The notes under the pieces were generated by a model that worked only from the letters and a program-made list of their open reading frames with translations, had not been told where the DNA came from and made no database searches. The position numbers were made by a program, and so were the translations under genes. DNA of 64,000 nt, from the NCBI GenBank assembly GCA_003164135.1, contig PLSD01000066.1, positions 27,435-91,434 of the forward strand, in the 5' to 3' direction. Below, one piece after another: positions 8,721 to 16,753 of this stretch (the stretch's first letter is position 1; each line of letters starts with the position of its first letter). The DNA is from Acetobacteraceae bacterium. Lineage in GTDB: Bacteria > Pseudomonadota > Alphaproteobacteria > Acetobacterales > Acetobacteraceae.

Positions 8721-9665
8721 ATGCCAAATCAAAAGCAAAAAGCCCACTCGAACTCAGCCTCGTGGTGGACGGTGGCACGTAGCGAAGAAGTTACCAGTAA
8801 AAAGCCGTTGTCATCGGACATCGGCAATCAGGAGCTTGTGCTCTGGCGTGATGCCGCCGGTATTGCCCGCGCCATGGAAGACCGTTGCCCGCATCGCCGC
8901 GCACCGCTGTCGCGCGGTTGCGTGCGGGAAAACGGGCTGATTCAGTGCGGCTACCACGGCTGGAGCTATGATGGCGAGACCGGCCGCCTCCGGGAAATTC
9001 CCAACATGAAAAGCGAACAGCGGTTCCCCCCCCTGTATAAGGCACAAAGCTTTGCCGTCGCGGAAAGCGGCGGGTTGGTGCGGGTTTGCCTCATCCCCGG
9101 CGCCGTGGCGCCAGTCACGAACGCAGTGGCCCTACCGCTGCACGGGACCGCGCATGTGGCACTCGCGCACGAGCATTATCTCTCTGCATTTTTTGACGAT
9201 CCAGGCATGTTGTTCGGCATGAGCGGGGTAGAATTCACGCCTTATCTCGCGTCCGAATTAAAGGTAGAAGCCGGCCGGCTGGTCATGGAGCGCAACTGCC
9301 AATGGCGCGGGCTGCATTGGCCGTCCTCGTTCAGCTCCGAGTTCCCGATCACCCTGCTATCCAAAACCGACCCGGTAACGGGTGAGACGGAGCTCACCCT
9401 GCGTGACGACGCCTTACACGAGCTGCTCACCGCGGTGATCGCCCCGGTTCCAGCCGCTCGTGGCATTACCGCCATACGCTGGCGGGCACGGCTTGCCAGT
9501 AGGCTCGACGGTCTGCGCGCGAAGCGGCTTTTAATCGGCGCGCCCTTCCGTGTGTTCGAGACCGTCGATGCCACTGCGCTGAGAAGACTGACGCCCTCCG
9601 CCTCGGTGCAAGGGCAGGATCTGCGCGCGGCGATCATTCAAACCAGCCAGGCAAGCGCTGCCTGA
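8721..9665 (+). CDS. Rieske 2Fe-2S protein with a non-canonical C-terminal domain
   Basis: A 314-residue protein with a textbook N-terminal Rieske domain: Cys56-x-His58 in DRCPHRRAPLSRG and Cys76-x2-His79 in CGYHGWSYD, preceded by LVLWRDAAG. In ordinary ring-hydroxylating oxygenases this is followed by a catalytic domain with Asp-x2-His-x4-His. None is visible here; residues from about 120 on form a shorter, unfamiliar domain (HEHYLSAFFDDPG, MERNCQWRGLHW). The next gene supplies the missing motif and lacks the Rieske ligands. The start has GGAG 10 bases upstream. It could be an electron-transfer subunit of a two-polypeptide oxygenase; a diverged stand-alone oxygenase is the alternative. Confidence 0.85.
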   Translation: MPNQKQKAHSNSASWWTVARSEEVTSKKPLSSDIGNQELVLWRDAAGIARAMEDRCPHRRAPLSRGCVRENGLIQCGYHGWSYDGETGRLREIPNMKSEQRFPPLYKAQSFAVAESGGLVRVCLIPGAVAPVTNAVALPLHGTAHVALAHEHYLSAFFDDPGMLFGMSGVEFTPYLASELKVEAGRLVMERNCQWRGLHWPSSFSSEFPITLLSKTDPVTGETELTLRDDALHELLTAVIAPVPAARGITAIRWRARLASRLDGLRAKRLLIGAPFRVFETVDATALRRLTPSASVQGQDLRAAIIQTSQASAA

Positions 9666-9684
9666 CGCAACGGGAGACATCACC

Positions 9685-10734
9685 ATGCTCGATAATATAG
9701 CTGGGCCAGACGACAGCGCATTCAATAATCCGGCAGCGTTGAACGATATCAACAACTGGGTGCCGCATGATATCGTGATGCGCGACGCGTGGTTCCCACT
9801 GGCTCATTCGGCCGCGGTCGGCAAGAAGCCCGTCCGGCGCTCGGTATATTCGGCGCCGTATTTCCTCTGGCGGGAAGACGGCAACGCCGTTGCCGCTTCA
9901 TTCCTGCCGGGAGTCAGCTCGCCGCCCGAAACCGGCCTGACCGACGCCGCCGGGCGCTACCCGGTTATGGAGCACTACGGCTACGTCTGGTGCTGGTACG
10001 GCAATCCGCTTGCGGCAGACCCACTGCATCTGCCGAGCATCCCCTACCTGCCGCCCAACGGCGGCTTGCCCGGTTACCTGACCGGCACGGTACGGTTCGA
10101 TTGCGCGGCGCCGGTCTCTCTTGAAAATCTGATCGACCTGACGCATGCGGATTTCCTGCACGCGAACGTGGTCGGCGATGAGAAGTCCGAAAGCGAGACG
10201 GTTGAGGTGTTTTCGGACTCCGAGACCGTGACGATGGTGCGGACCTGCACCGGCAAGTCGGTGGCCCCGATTATGAAGTTCTTCAGCGGCATCCGTCAGC
10301 CGACCCAGCATGTTCGTCAGGTGATCCGCATCTACCTGCGCAGCCACGCGGCCATTGCCTATGGCAGGTTCACGCCGGGCGATGACGTGCCGTTATTCCA
10401 CCCATGTGTGCCGGAAACGCGCGACCGCACGCGGTTGGACTATACCATGAATACATCGAACGCCGGCCTGTTATTCCGCCATGTCATGCCGAAAGCCAGC
10501 TATCTCGTTTCGCGGCAGGACAGCTCCATGACCTCGCCGCAAAGCCCGCGTTACATGCACGAATCCAAACGCCGCGACCTGCATTCGAAGTTCGACGTGG
10601 CCGGCCAGCGTTACCGTCTGCTGATGAAAAATCTCGTCGAGCGCCAGGCAGCGGGGGATTTTGCCTATCGGGACAACGTCAGCGCCGACTGCAGTGATCT
10701 GATTGGCCTGCGCAAGGAACTTTTTCGCTACTAA
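9685..10734 (+). CDS. Rieske-oxygenase catalytic domain protein lacking the Rieske cluster
   Basis: A 349-residue homologue of vanillate-demethylase-type Rieske oxygenases. Asn148, Asp151, His154 and His159 (ENLIDLTHADFLH) match the N-x2-D-x2-H-x4-H mononuclear iron site. The N-terminal part keeps the fold framework (RDAWFPLA, YFLWREDGNAV, then YPVMEHYGYVWCWYGNP) but the segment that should hold C-x-H and C-x2-H is shortened and has none of the four ligands. The protein therefore cannot bind a Rieske cluster by itself. It starts 19 bp after the preceding Rieske gene behind GGGAGA, so the two are co-translated and presumably form one enzyme. Substrate is unknown. Confidence 0.85.
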   Translation: MLDNIAGPDDSAFNNPAALNDINNWVPHDIVMRDAWFPLAHSAAVGKKPVRRSVYSAPYFLWREDGNAVAASFLPGVSSPPETGLTDAAGRYPVMEHYGYVWCWYGNPLAADPLHLPSIPYLPPNGGLPGYLTGTVRFDCAAPVSLENLIDLTHADFLHANVVGDEKSESETVEVFSDSETVTMVRTCTGKSVAPIMKFFSGIRQPTQHVRQVIRIYLRSHAAIAYGRFTPGDDVPLFHPCVPETRDRTRLDYTMNTSNAGLLFRHVMPKASYLVSRQDSSMTSPQSPRYMHESKRRDLHSKFDVAGQRYRLLMKNLVERQAAGDFAYRDNVSADCSDLIGLRKELFRY

Positions 10735-10787
10735 TCGCTTTATAATAATCAACAGGGACCGCCGGTAACGGCTGAGGGTGAAAAATC

Positions 10788-11837
10788 ATGACTAAACTGA
10801 ACGCGGTCGGTGGTGAACGCCGGTTTTGGGGAACGATGCCGGTGCTGCCTGGGCCAGCACTTACGGCGAACGTGCAGCACATGGAGGCCGTCGGTTATGA
10901 GGGCGTGTTCGTGCTGCAAATCTATGGGCCGCCGTTCGTGCCGCTCGCCGCCGCCTCCACGGTGACAACCAAGCTGAAGCTGGCAACCGGCATCGCCATC
11001 GCCGGCACCCGCAGCCCGCTGGAAACCGCACACGCAGCAATCGACCTCGACCGCATCAGCGAGGGCCGTTTTATCCTCGGCCTCGGCAGCAGCATTCCCT
11101 CCTGCACCACCGGCATGTACGGCATGCCGCCGGTCAAGCCGTTGGGATTTCTGCGTGAGACGGTGGACGCGGTGCGCTACCTCATTGCCAACTCGCACAA
11201 GGGCCTGAACCCGTATAACGGCACTTATTATAAGGCGGATTTCGAGGAAATGATGCTGACCGCGCCGCCGCTGCGCGAGCGCATTCCCATATGGATTGCC
11301 GCATTGCAGGAAAAAATGACCGACCTCGCCATCGAGATCGGCGACGGCCTGCTGGTGCACGCACTGTGGTCAGCCCGCTACACGGCAGACGTCCAGGCGC
11401 CGGTCATCGCCGCCGCAATCGCCAAGCATGGGCGCAAGCGCGAGGATATCGAAATCAACGCCTGGCCGTGGATTGCCATCAACGACGACAAGCAGCAGGC
11501 GATCAATGATGCGCGCGCCACGGTGGCGGCCTATTCGGGCTATAAGCAATACGAGCCGTTTTTCGAGAAACAGGGCTTTGGCGACCAGGCCCGCGCGTGT
11601 CAGCTGGCGCTAGGACAGCACGGCGAGGTCTCCTCGGTCGTGCATAACATCCCAGACGAGATGGTGCTGGCGTTCTGCGCGTGCGGCAGCGTCGCTGATG
11701 TGCTGGAGCAGATCGAACCCTATTGGAGCGTGGTCGATTCGCTGACACTGATGACGCCGTATCGCGACCTTTCCATGGAAAAACTCTACTTCTACCATAA
11801 TGGTCTGTCCCAGCTGGTGGCCGCCGCCAAAGCCTGA
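10788..11837 (+). CDS. Luciferase-like (LLM class) flavin/F420 oxidoreductase
   Basis: A 349-residue TIM-barrel oxidoreductase related to the product of 6,858-7,877. Shared signatures are LKLATGIAIAGTRSPLETA, IDLDRISEGRFILGLGSS, RIPIWIAALQEKMTDLAIEIGDGLLVHALWS and INDDKQQAINDARATVAAYS. It follows the split Rieske pair by 53 bp on the same strand and closes that operon. A Baeyer-Villiger-like or other flavin-dependent step on a cyclic intermediate would fit the context, but neither cofactor (FMN or F420) nor substrate can be read from the sequence. Confidence 0.85.
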   Translation: MTKLNAVGGERRFWGTMPVLPGPALTANVQHMEAVGYEGVFVLQIYGPPFVPLAAASTVTTKLKLATGIAIAGTRSPLETAHAAIDLDRISEGRFILGLGSSIPSCTTGMYGMPPVKPLGFLRETVDAVRYLIANSHKGLNPYNGTYYKADFEEMMLTAPPLRERIPIWIAALQEKMTDLAIEIGDGLLVHALWSARYTADVQAPVIAAAIAKHGRKREDIEINAWPWIAINDDKQQAINDARATVAAYSGYKQYEPFFEKQGFGDQARACQLALGQHGEVSSVVHNIPDEMVLAFCACGSVADVLEQIEPYWSVVDSLTLMTPYRDLSMEKLYFYHNGLSQLVAAAKA

Positions 11838-12308
11838 ACCGCCCGGCATCCGCCGTACCCTGGGAGCGTAGCGGCATGACTTGGCGCCGCCCCGCTTCCC
11901 GGCAGGGTTTGGGATTGAGCAAGGAAACTCGGGTCGCGGCGGGCCCGCTTGTATCCAGTTACCGCAACGCTACCACATCCTGGTCCGCGCGCTCCTTTCG
12001 CGGTTCCCAAGGGAGCGGCCCATCTGATCTGAAGCAAAAAAAGCATCAGTCGGCTGGTTGACACTCCCTACCTTCCTGCCATCGCCCTACCTGAAGACAG
12101 GTTTGCAAAACTTGTCGCTTGCCCAGAACGTGGTCATAAGGAAATGCACTCAAGTTACCGCGGTAGTCGTGGATTAGTAAGCGTGATTACAAAAACAGGC
12201 ATGAAGCCACAGCCCGGCGGAAAGAGCATTTTCTTTGGTGGGTTAAAAATGAAAAGGCTTGACGCCTAAGTTTCGGGTGTGGAGCAATTCTGGGAAAGGG
12301 AGGCAAAA
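11838..12308. other. 471-bp non-coding interval before the DUF1302 operon
   Basis: No convincing gene is seen. The first part (to about 12,020) is GC-rich with short overlapping frames on both strands that look like chance; the second part is markedly more AT-rich. A perfect 10-bp palindrome TACCGCGGTA lies at 12,156-12,165 and an isolated TTGACA at 12,058-12,063 without a matching -10. The AT-rich half is the likely promoter region of the DUF1302-DUF1329 genes. Confidence 0.5.
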
Positions 12309-14036
12309 ATGACTGAAAGATATAGTCGTCGGAAGTTAAATCTACTTGGTTCAACGGTTTTTGGGAAAACCGGTGGCCGTGGGCAATTTGGCGTTGGTTT
12401 GATGCTTGCGGGAACTATGGGCGCGCTGCTGGCAGCCGCCCCGCATCAGGCGCACGCGTTCAACCTTTATAATGGTGTGAATTACGGCAATAATCTTGAA
12501 ATTGACCTGAGCACGACGCTTTCATACACGCCGATCTGGCGCGTACAGAATCCGTCGCAGAGACTGATCGGGTATGCAAATGCCAACGGTAGTGAAGGCG
12601 ATCTCGCTTTCCAGCATGGTCTGGTTTCAAATCAATTTGAAATTCTGCCGGTTTTGGACGTCAAGGACGGCAACTACGGAGCCCATTTCAGCGCTGAGGG
12701 ATATCTCAATACGAGCTATCTCACCACGAATCAGAACGATCAGCCCCAAACGCTCAACCCAATCTCGCTGGGCAAGAGCACGGATTTCACCAGCGCGACG
12801 CGCAACGTTGATGGCTTGAACGCGCGTGTTCTCGATGCGTTTGTCTACGGCACGGAACGCTTTGGTGCAGGCGATCAACAGTCGTTCACGCTGAAAGTCG
12901 GCCGCCAGACATTGCTATGGGGCCAGTCTCTCTTCTTGAGCAATAACGGCATCGCCGCCGGCATGGCGCCGATTGATATCATTACGGCTAACGACAACCC
13001 CAACGCGCAGACCCAGCAGATCATCGAGCCGGTTGGCCAGGTGGTCGCGACCTACCAGCCGAACCCGATCGTAACTCTGCAGGCCTATTACCAGTTCGAG
13101 TGGGCGCACGATTATTTCCAGGGCGTCGGCGCTTATTTCAGTACCGCGGACATTCTGGACAAAGGCGGCCAAAGCTTGCTGCTGCCGGATCCGTATTACA
13201 CGCCCGGTGGGCCGTATCCGCTCTTTGCGCAGGCTCTGCGTACGAAGGATCTGTCCCCCGAGCATCAGAATGGCCAGTTCGGTGCATCTCTGCAGTTGAC
13301 CCTGGGTAATTACGACGTTGGCTTCTTCGGCCTGCGCTACGACTCCAAGGCGCCCACCGTCTATCTGCACTTCCCGACACCCTACTCCGTGACCTATAAT
13401 CTTGTTTATCCGCGCGATATCTGGATGGAAGGTGCGTCTGTATCGACGACAGTCGGACCTGCCAACGTCGCGGCCGAGACTTCGTTCCGCCAGCACATGA
13501 ACCTGACGACGGGTGCGAATCCTGCAGGGCCTGCGAACAATGCGAACTCCAATCCGGCCTATCCGACGGGCGATACATGGGCGGCACAGGCATCAGCCCT
13601 CTACGTGTCGCCGCCAATTCCGTTTGATCCGGGCGGAGTCTCGGTGGACGGCGAAGTTGGTATGAACCACGTGCTGAAGGTGACGGCCAATAATGCCGCC
13701 ATCGATTCATACGCCAACCATTCGGTGACACGTTCCTCCACCGCAGCGCAGCTCCAGGTGGTCGTGACGCCTAGCTATTATGACGTTATTCCCAACCTGC
13801 AGCTTACCTTCCCAATCGGCCTGGGGTACGATTTCTACGGCCGTTCGATGGTTGATCCCACCGAAAACAACGGTACTGGCTCGGTGAACGTTGGCGTTAC
13901 CGCAACCTATCGGGTGACCTGGATCGCCTCGGTTACCTATAACGACTACATCGGAGCAGCCAACCCACTCATCCAAGGTGAGCCTTCGACGGCAGATCGG
14001 AGCTATGTCATGCTCAACTTCCAGCATACCTTCTAA
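12309..14036 (+). CDS. DUF1302 family outer-membrane beta-barrel protein
   Basis: Using the ATG at 12,309 behind GGGAGGC gives 575 residues; a GTG 30 bases upstream is less likely. A long N-terminal export signal ends near AHA before FNLYNGVNYGN. The body is rich in alternating strands with family hallmarks: LKVGRQTLLWGQSLFLSNNGIAAGMAPIDI, and a C-terminal aromatic ending YVMLNFQHTF as in outer-membrane barrels. DUF1302 proteins are encoded with DUF1329, YCF48-like and RND/MMPL proteins in bacteria degrading hydrophobic substrates, and are thought to help uptake or export across the outer membrane. The same four-gene order is present here. Confidence 0.85.
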   Translation: MTERYSRRKLNLLGSTVFGKTGGRGQFGVGLMLAGTMGALLAAAPHQAHAFNLYNGVNYGNNLEIDLSTTLSYTPIWRVQNPSQRLIGYANANGSEGDLAFQHGLVSNQFEILPVLDVKDGNYGAHFSAEGYLNTSYLTTNQNDQPQTLNPISLGKSTDFTSATRNVDGLNARVLDAFVYGTERFGAGDQQSFTLKVGRQTLLWGQSLFLSNNGIAAGMAPIDIITANDNPNAQTQQIIEPVGQVVATYQPNPIVTLQAYYQFEWAHDYFQGVGAYFSTADILDKGGQSLLLPDPYYTPGGPYPLFAQALRTKDLSPEHQNGQFGASLQLTLGNYDVGFFGLRYDSKAPTVYLHFPTPYSVTYNLVYPRDIWMEGASVSTTVGPANVAAETSFRQHMNLTTGANPAGPANNANSNPAYPTGDTWAAQASALYVSPPIPFDPGGVSVDGEVGMNHVLKVTANNAAIDSYANHSVTRSSTAAQLQVVVTPSYYDVIPNLQLTFPIGLGYDFYGRSMVDPTENNGTGSVNVGVTATYRVTWIASVTYNDYIGAANPLIQGEPSTADRSYVMLNFQHTF

Positions 14037-14056
14037 GTCACGGGAGAGAGATAAAA

Positions 14057-15451
14057 ATGAAAAGACGTACATTTAGTTTGCTCGCCGGCACCAGCATGCT
14101 GGCGTTGGCGGGAGCGAAGAAGAACGCATTTGCACAATCGGCATCTGATTTTGCAACGCTCAGCACAACAACATTGACACCGTTTGGTTCTGAGCGCGCC
14201 GGCAATGCGGCGGGAACCATCCCTGCGTGGACCGGTGGCTTCACCACCGTTCCGGCTGATTGGGATGCCGCCACCCAGATGACACCGGATTTTTGGGCGG
14301 ACGAAAGCCCGCTCTACACGGTTGATGCGTCCAACATGGCGCAATATGCCAGCCTTCTGACCGACGGCGTTAAGCATATGATCCAGAACCAAGGGTTTTC
14401 GCTACAAGTCTATGCCACGCACCGTACCCAGGCCTCACCGCAATGGGTGTATGATAATATCGTTAAAAACTCTACGAACGCGAAGCTGAATGAAGCAGAC
14501 GGCCGGACTGGCTTTACCGGTGCCTTCGGCGGCGTCCCGTTCCCGGTGCCGGATACCAGTAACCCACTTTCCGCCGGTGCGCAGGTCATCTGGAATCACC
14601 GCTGCCGCTGGATGGGCGTAGCCAACACTGAGGTTGGTTGCTCCATGGTTTCCAACGGCGGCCACATTGTTTTTGCCGGCGGGGGTAAAACGGAAAATGC
14701 TTTCCCGTTCTACGATCCCAATGGTAGCGTTGCGACCTATAAAGGCTACGTGTACCGCAACCATGAGGTGCTGTTTGGCCCGGGCACTTTCGTTGGCGAG
14801 CAGATTACCGACCAGTTCGCGACCAATTCCTTACAAAACCCTGATATTTTGTGGGAGCTTTTGCCCGGTCAGGGGCGCGTTCGTAAGGCGCCGGAACTCA
14901 AATACGATACACCGTCGGGATTCACGGACGGTATCGCCAACTTTGATGAATACTACTGTTTCGATGGCGCGCTGGACCGTTATGACTGGAAGCTTCTCGG
15001 CAAACAGGAAATGCTGGTCCCCTACAACAACAACAAACTGCGCCGTACGCCGGTTGATGTCGCCCATCTTCCCAAGTTCGTGAATCCCGACGCCGTGCGG
15101 TGGGAGTTGCATCGGGTCTGGGTTGTTGATGCCACCCTGCATGCCGGTGAGCGCCATGTAATTCCTCATCGCCGCTTTTTTGTGGACGAAGACACCTGGA
15201 CGATTACCATTGCCGATGAATGGGATGCCAACGGGGATCTCGAAAAATGCGGCATGAACTACAATATCGCCTTCCCGAATCTTCCGGGTACGATTTTGTT
15301 GAACACGGTTTGCTATAATCTGCAAACGGGTGACTACGTGACCATCTCTGGTCCATGGGGTAACTCGCCGTACAACGCGCCCATAACCTTCGGGCCAATC
15401 CCGCCTAGCGACCTTGAGCCGCAAGCCATGGCGGCGGCAGCGTCGTACTAA
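14057..15451 (+). CDS. DUF1329 family periplasmic lipoprotein-like protein
   Basis: A 464-residue exported protein. The N-terminus MKRRTFSLLAGTSMLALAGA carries an RR pair and hydrophobic core like a Tat or Sec signal. The mature part begins with the family opening in which a Leu-Thr-Pro-x-Gly-x-Glu-x-Ala-Gly-Asn pattern appears as LTPFGSERAGNAAGTIPAW, and ends with conserved ANFDEYYCFDGALDRYDWKLLGKQEM and RRFFVDEDTWTITIADEWD motifs. DUF1329 has a LolA/LolB-like fold in structural predictions, so binding of a hydrophobic ligand in the periplasm is plausible. It starts 20 bp after the DUF1302 stop and is followed by a strong hairpin. Confidence 0.85.
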   Translation: MKRRTFSLLAGTSMLALAGAKKNAFAQSASDFATLSTTTLTPFGSERAGNAAGTIPAWTGGFTTVPADWDAATQMTPDFWADESPLYTVDASNMAQYASLLTDGVKHMIQNQGFSLQVYATHRTQASPQWVYDNIVKNSTNAKLNEADGRTGFTGAFGGVPFPVPDTSNPLSAGAQVIWNHRCRWMGVANTEVGCSMVSNGGHIVFAGGGKTENAFPFYDPNGSVATYKGYVYRNHEVLFGPGTFVGEQITDQFATNSLQNPDILWELLPGQGRVRKAPELKYDTPSGFTDGIANFDEYYCFDGALDRYDWKLLGKQEMLVPYNNNKLRRTPVDVAHLPKFVNPDAVRWELHRVWVVDATLHAGERHVIPHRRFFVDEDTWTITIADEWDANGDLEKCGMNYNIAFPNLPGTILLNTVCYNLQTGDYVTISGPWGNSPYNAPITFGPIPPSDLEPQAMAAAASY

Positions 15452-15516
15452 GTACACGTCAAGTTAAATTTTACGTTGCTTTATAACAACGGACGAAAGT
15501 CTAAAGACGTTGACGA

Positions 15517-15549
15517 AAATTTCCCTTGGTCCTCGGCCAAGGGAAATTT
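15517..15549. terminator. Intrinsic terminator-like hairpin
   Basis: AAATTTCCCTTGG and CCAAGGGAAATTT form a perfect 13-bp stem around a 7-base loop, and the right arm ends in a short T-run. It lies 66 bp after the DUF1329 gene and before the YCF48-like gene, so it probably attenuates transcription between the abundant envelope proteins and the transporter genes. The A/T ends on both arms would let it act in both directions. Confidence 0.75.
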
Positions 15550-15577
15550 GTTCTCAAGCCTAAGTGGAGAAACCTGC

Positions 15578-16711
15578 GTGCTCTGGCAAAAGACAATATT
15601 TGTGATTGATTGTTTGTTCGTGCCAGCGCGCAGAAACTTTGGCAAACTGCTTTTGCCCCTCCTGTTTCTGCTCACGGCCGGCCCCGGCTTGGCCGTGGCC
15701 GATACAAATTATAGCGTACTAAATGAGAATGCCATCACGGTCGCGGCTCCGAACCGTGTTCTGCTGATCAGTATAACCCATGCAGGCAACCGGCTGGTCG
15801 CGGTGGGTGAGCATGGCGTTATTGTTTACTCCGATGACAATGGGCAAACTTGGCGCCAGGCCGTGGTGCCGGTTAGCGTCACAATTACAACCGTCGCGTT
15901 CGCAACGCCGCTACTTGGTTGGGCGGGGGCGGGCTATGGTTTGGTCCTGCGCACAACTGATGGCGGTTTGACCTGGACGAAGCAGATTATGGGCGTGGAA
16001 ATCAATCAATTGATGACAGCAAACGCAGCTCAGTTTCTGGCACAGAGTCCAAACGATTCTAAAGCCCAGGTGGCCGTGCGGAGAGCCAACATTCTCATGA
16101 GTGCCGGTCCGGATAAGCCCATTCTATCGCTTGTGGCGATAAGTCCGCAGGTTGCGATGGCATTTGGGGCATACCGCCTGGCCATTGCGACGAACGATGG
16201 CGGCAAGACCTGGACCGATCTAAGTCTTCAGATCGCGGATCCCATCAGCCATAATCTGTATGCTACGGCCTGGGTTGGCACATCCCTCTACATAGCCGGT
16301 GAGGCTGGTACGGTCCTGCGTTCGGATGACCAAGGAAAAATATTTTCCCTGCTGCCAGCGCCGTCGGAGAACACGCTTTTTGGCATATTCGACGCGGGCA
16401 ACAACATTATCATGGCGTACGGTGTCGCTGGTGCGGCGTTCGAGAGTACCAATCAGGGGCAAAGCTGGAGCCAGGTAAACGTTCCCGGTCAAGGTAACTT
16501 AACCGCCGGGATGACACTTAAATCTGGGACCATTCTTCTTGCCAACGAAGCCGGTATTGTCTTGCTTAGTTCAGATCATGGCGCGAATTTTCACATGATC
16601 CCCGGAAATCAGGGCATGGGAATTTTCGGAGTGGCACAAGCGGCGAATGGTAACGTCGTGCTAGTTGGCACCGGCGGTGTACGCGTGGTGCCGCTGTCTT
16701 CCTTGAACTAG
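15578..16711 (+). CDS. YCF48/photosystem-stability-like beta-propeller, exported
   Basis: The frame is open from 15,476, but that would place the start inside the hairpin at 15,517-15,549. The GTG at 15,578, behind TGGAGA, gives 377 residues with a signal sequence (KLLLPLLFLLTAGPGLAVA). Repeated blocks such as VVAVGEHGVIVYSDDNGQTWRQ, RTTDGGLTWTKQ, ATNDGGKTWTDL, RSDDQGKIF and STNQGQSWSQV are the Asp-Gly-Gly-x-Thr-Trp blades of YCF48/sialidase-like propellers. Such proteins accompany MMPL transporters in DUF1302/DUF1329 clusters, perhaps as periplasmic assembly partners. The transporter starts 42 bp downstream. Confidence 0.8.
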   Translation: MLWQKTIFVIDCLFVPARRNFGKLLLPLLFLLTAGPGLAVADTNYSVLNENAITVAAPNRVLLISITHAGNRLVAVGEHGVIVYSDDNGQTWRQAVVPVSVTITTVAFATPLLGWAGAGYGLVLRTTDGGLTWTKQIMGVEINQLMTANAAQFLAQSPNDSKAQVAVRRANILMSAGPDKPILSLVAISPQVAMAFGAYRLAIATNDGGKTWTDLSLQIADPISHNLYATAWVGTSLYIAGEAGTVLRSDDQGKIFSLLPAPSENTLFGIFDAGNNIIMAYGVAGAAFESTNQGQSWSQVNVPGQGNLTAGMTLKSGTILLANEAGIVLLSSDHGANFHMIPGNQGMGIFGVAQAANGNVVLVGTGGVRVVPLSSLN

Positions 16712-16753
16712 CGCGTTTGACGTTTAAAGAGCCGTAACTCAAAGGATCGAACG

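Noticed and set aside
11876..12061. Short ORFs on both strands after the luciferase-like gene
   Set aside because: No ribosome site, no recognisable sequence, and overlapping frames on both strands in GC-rich DNA.
12058..12063. TTGACA as the -35 box of the DUF1302 operon
   Set aside because: No acceptable -10 hexamer lies 16-18 bp downstream.
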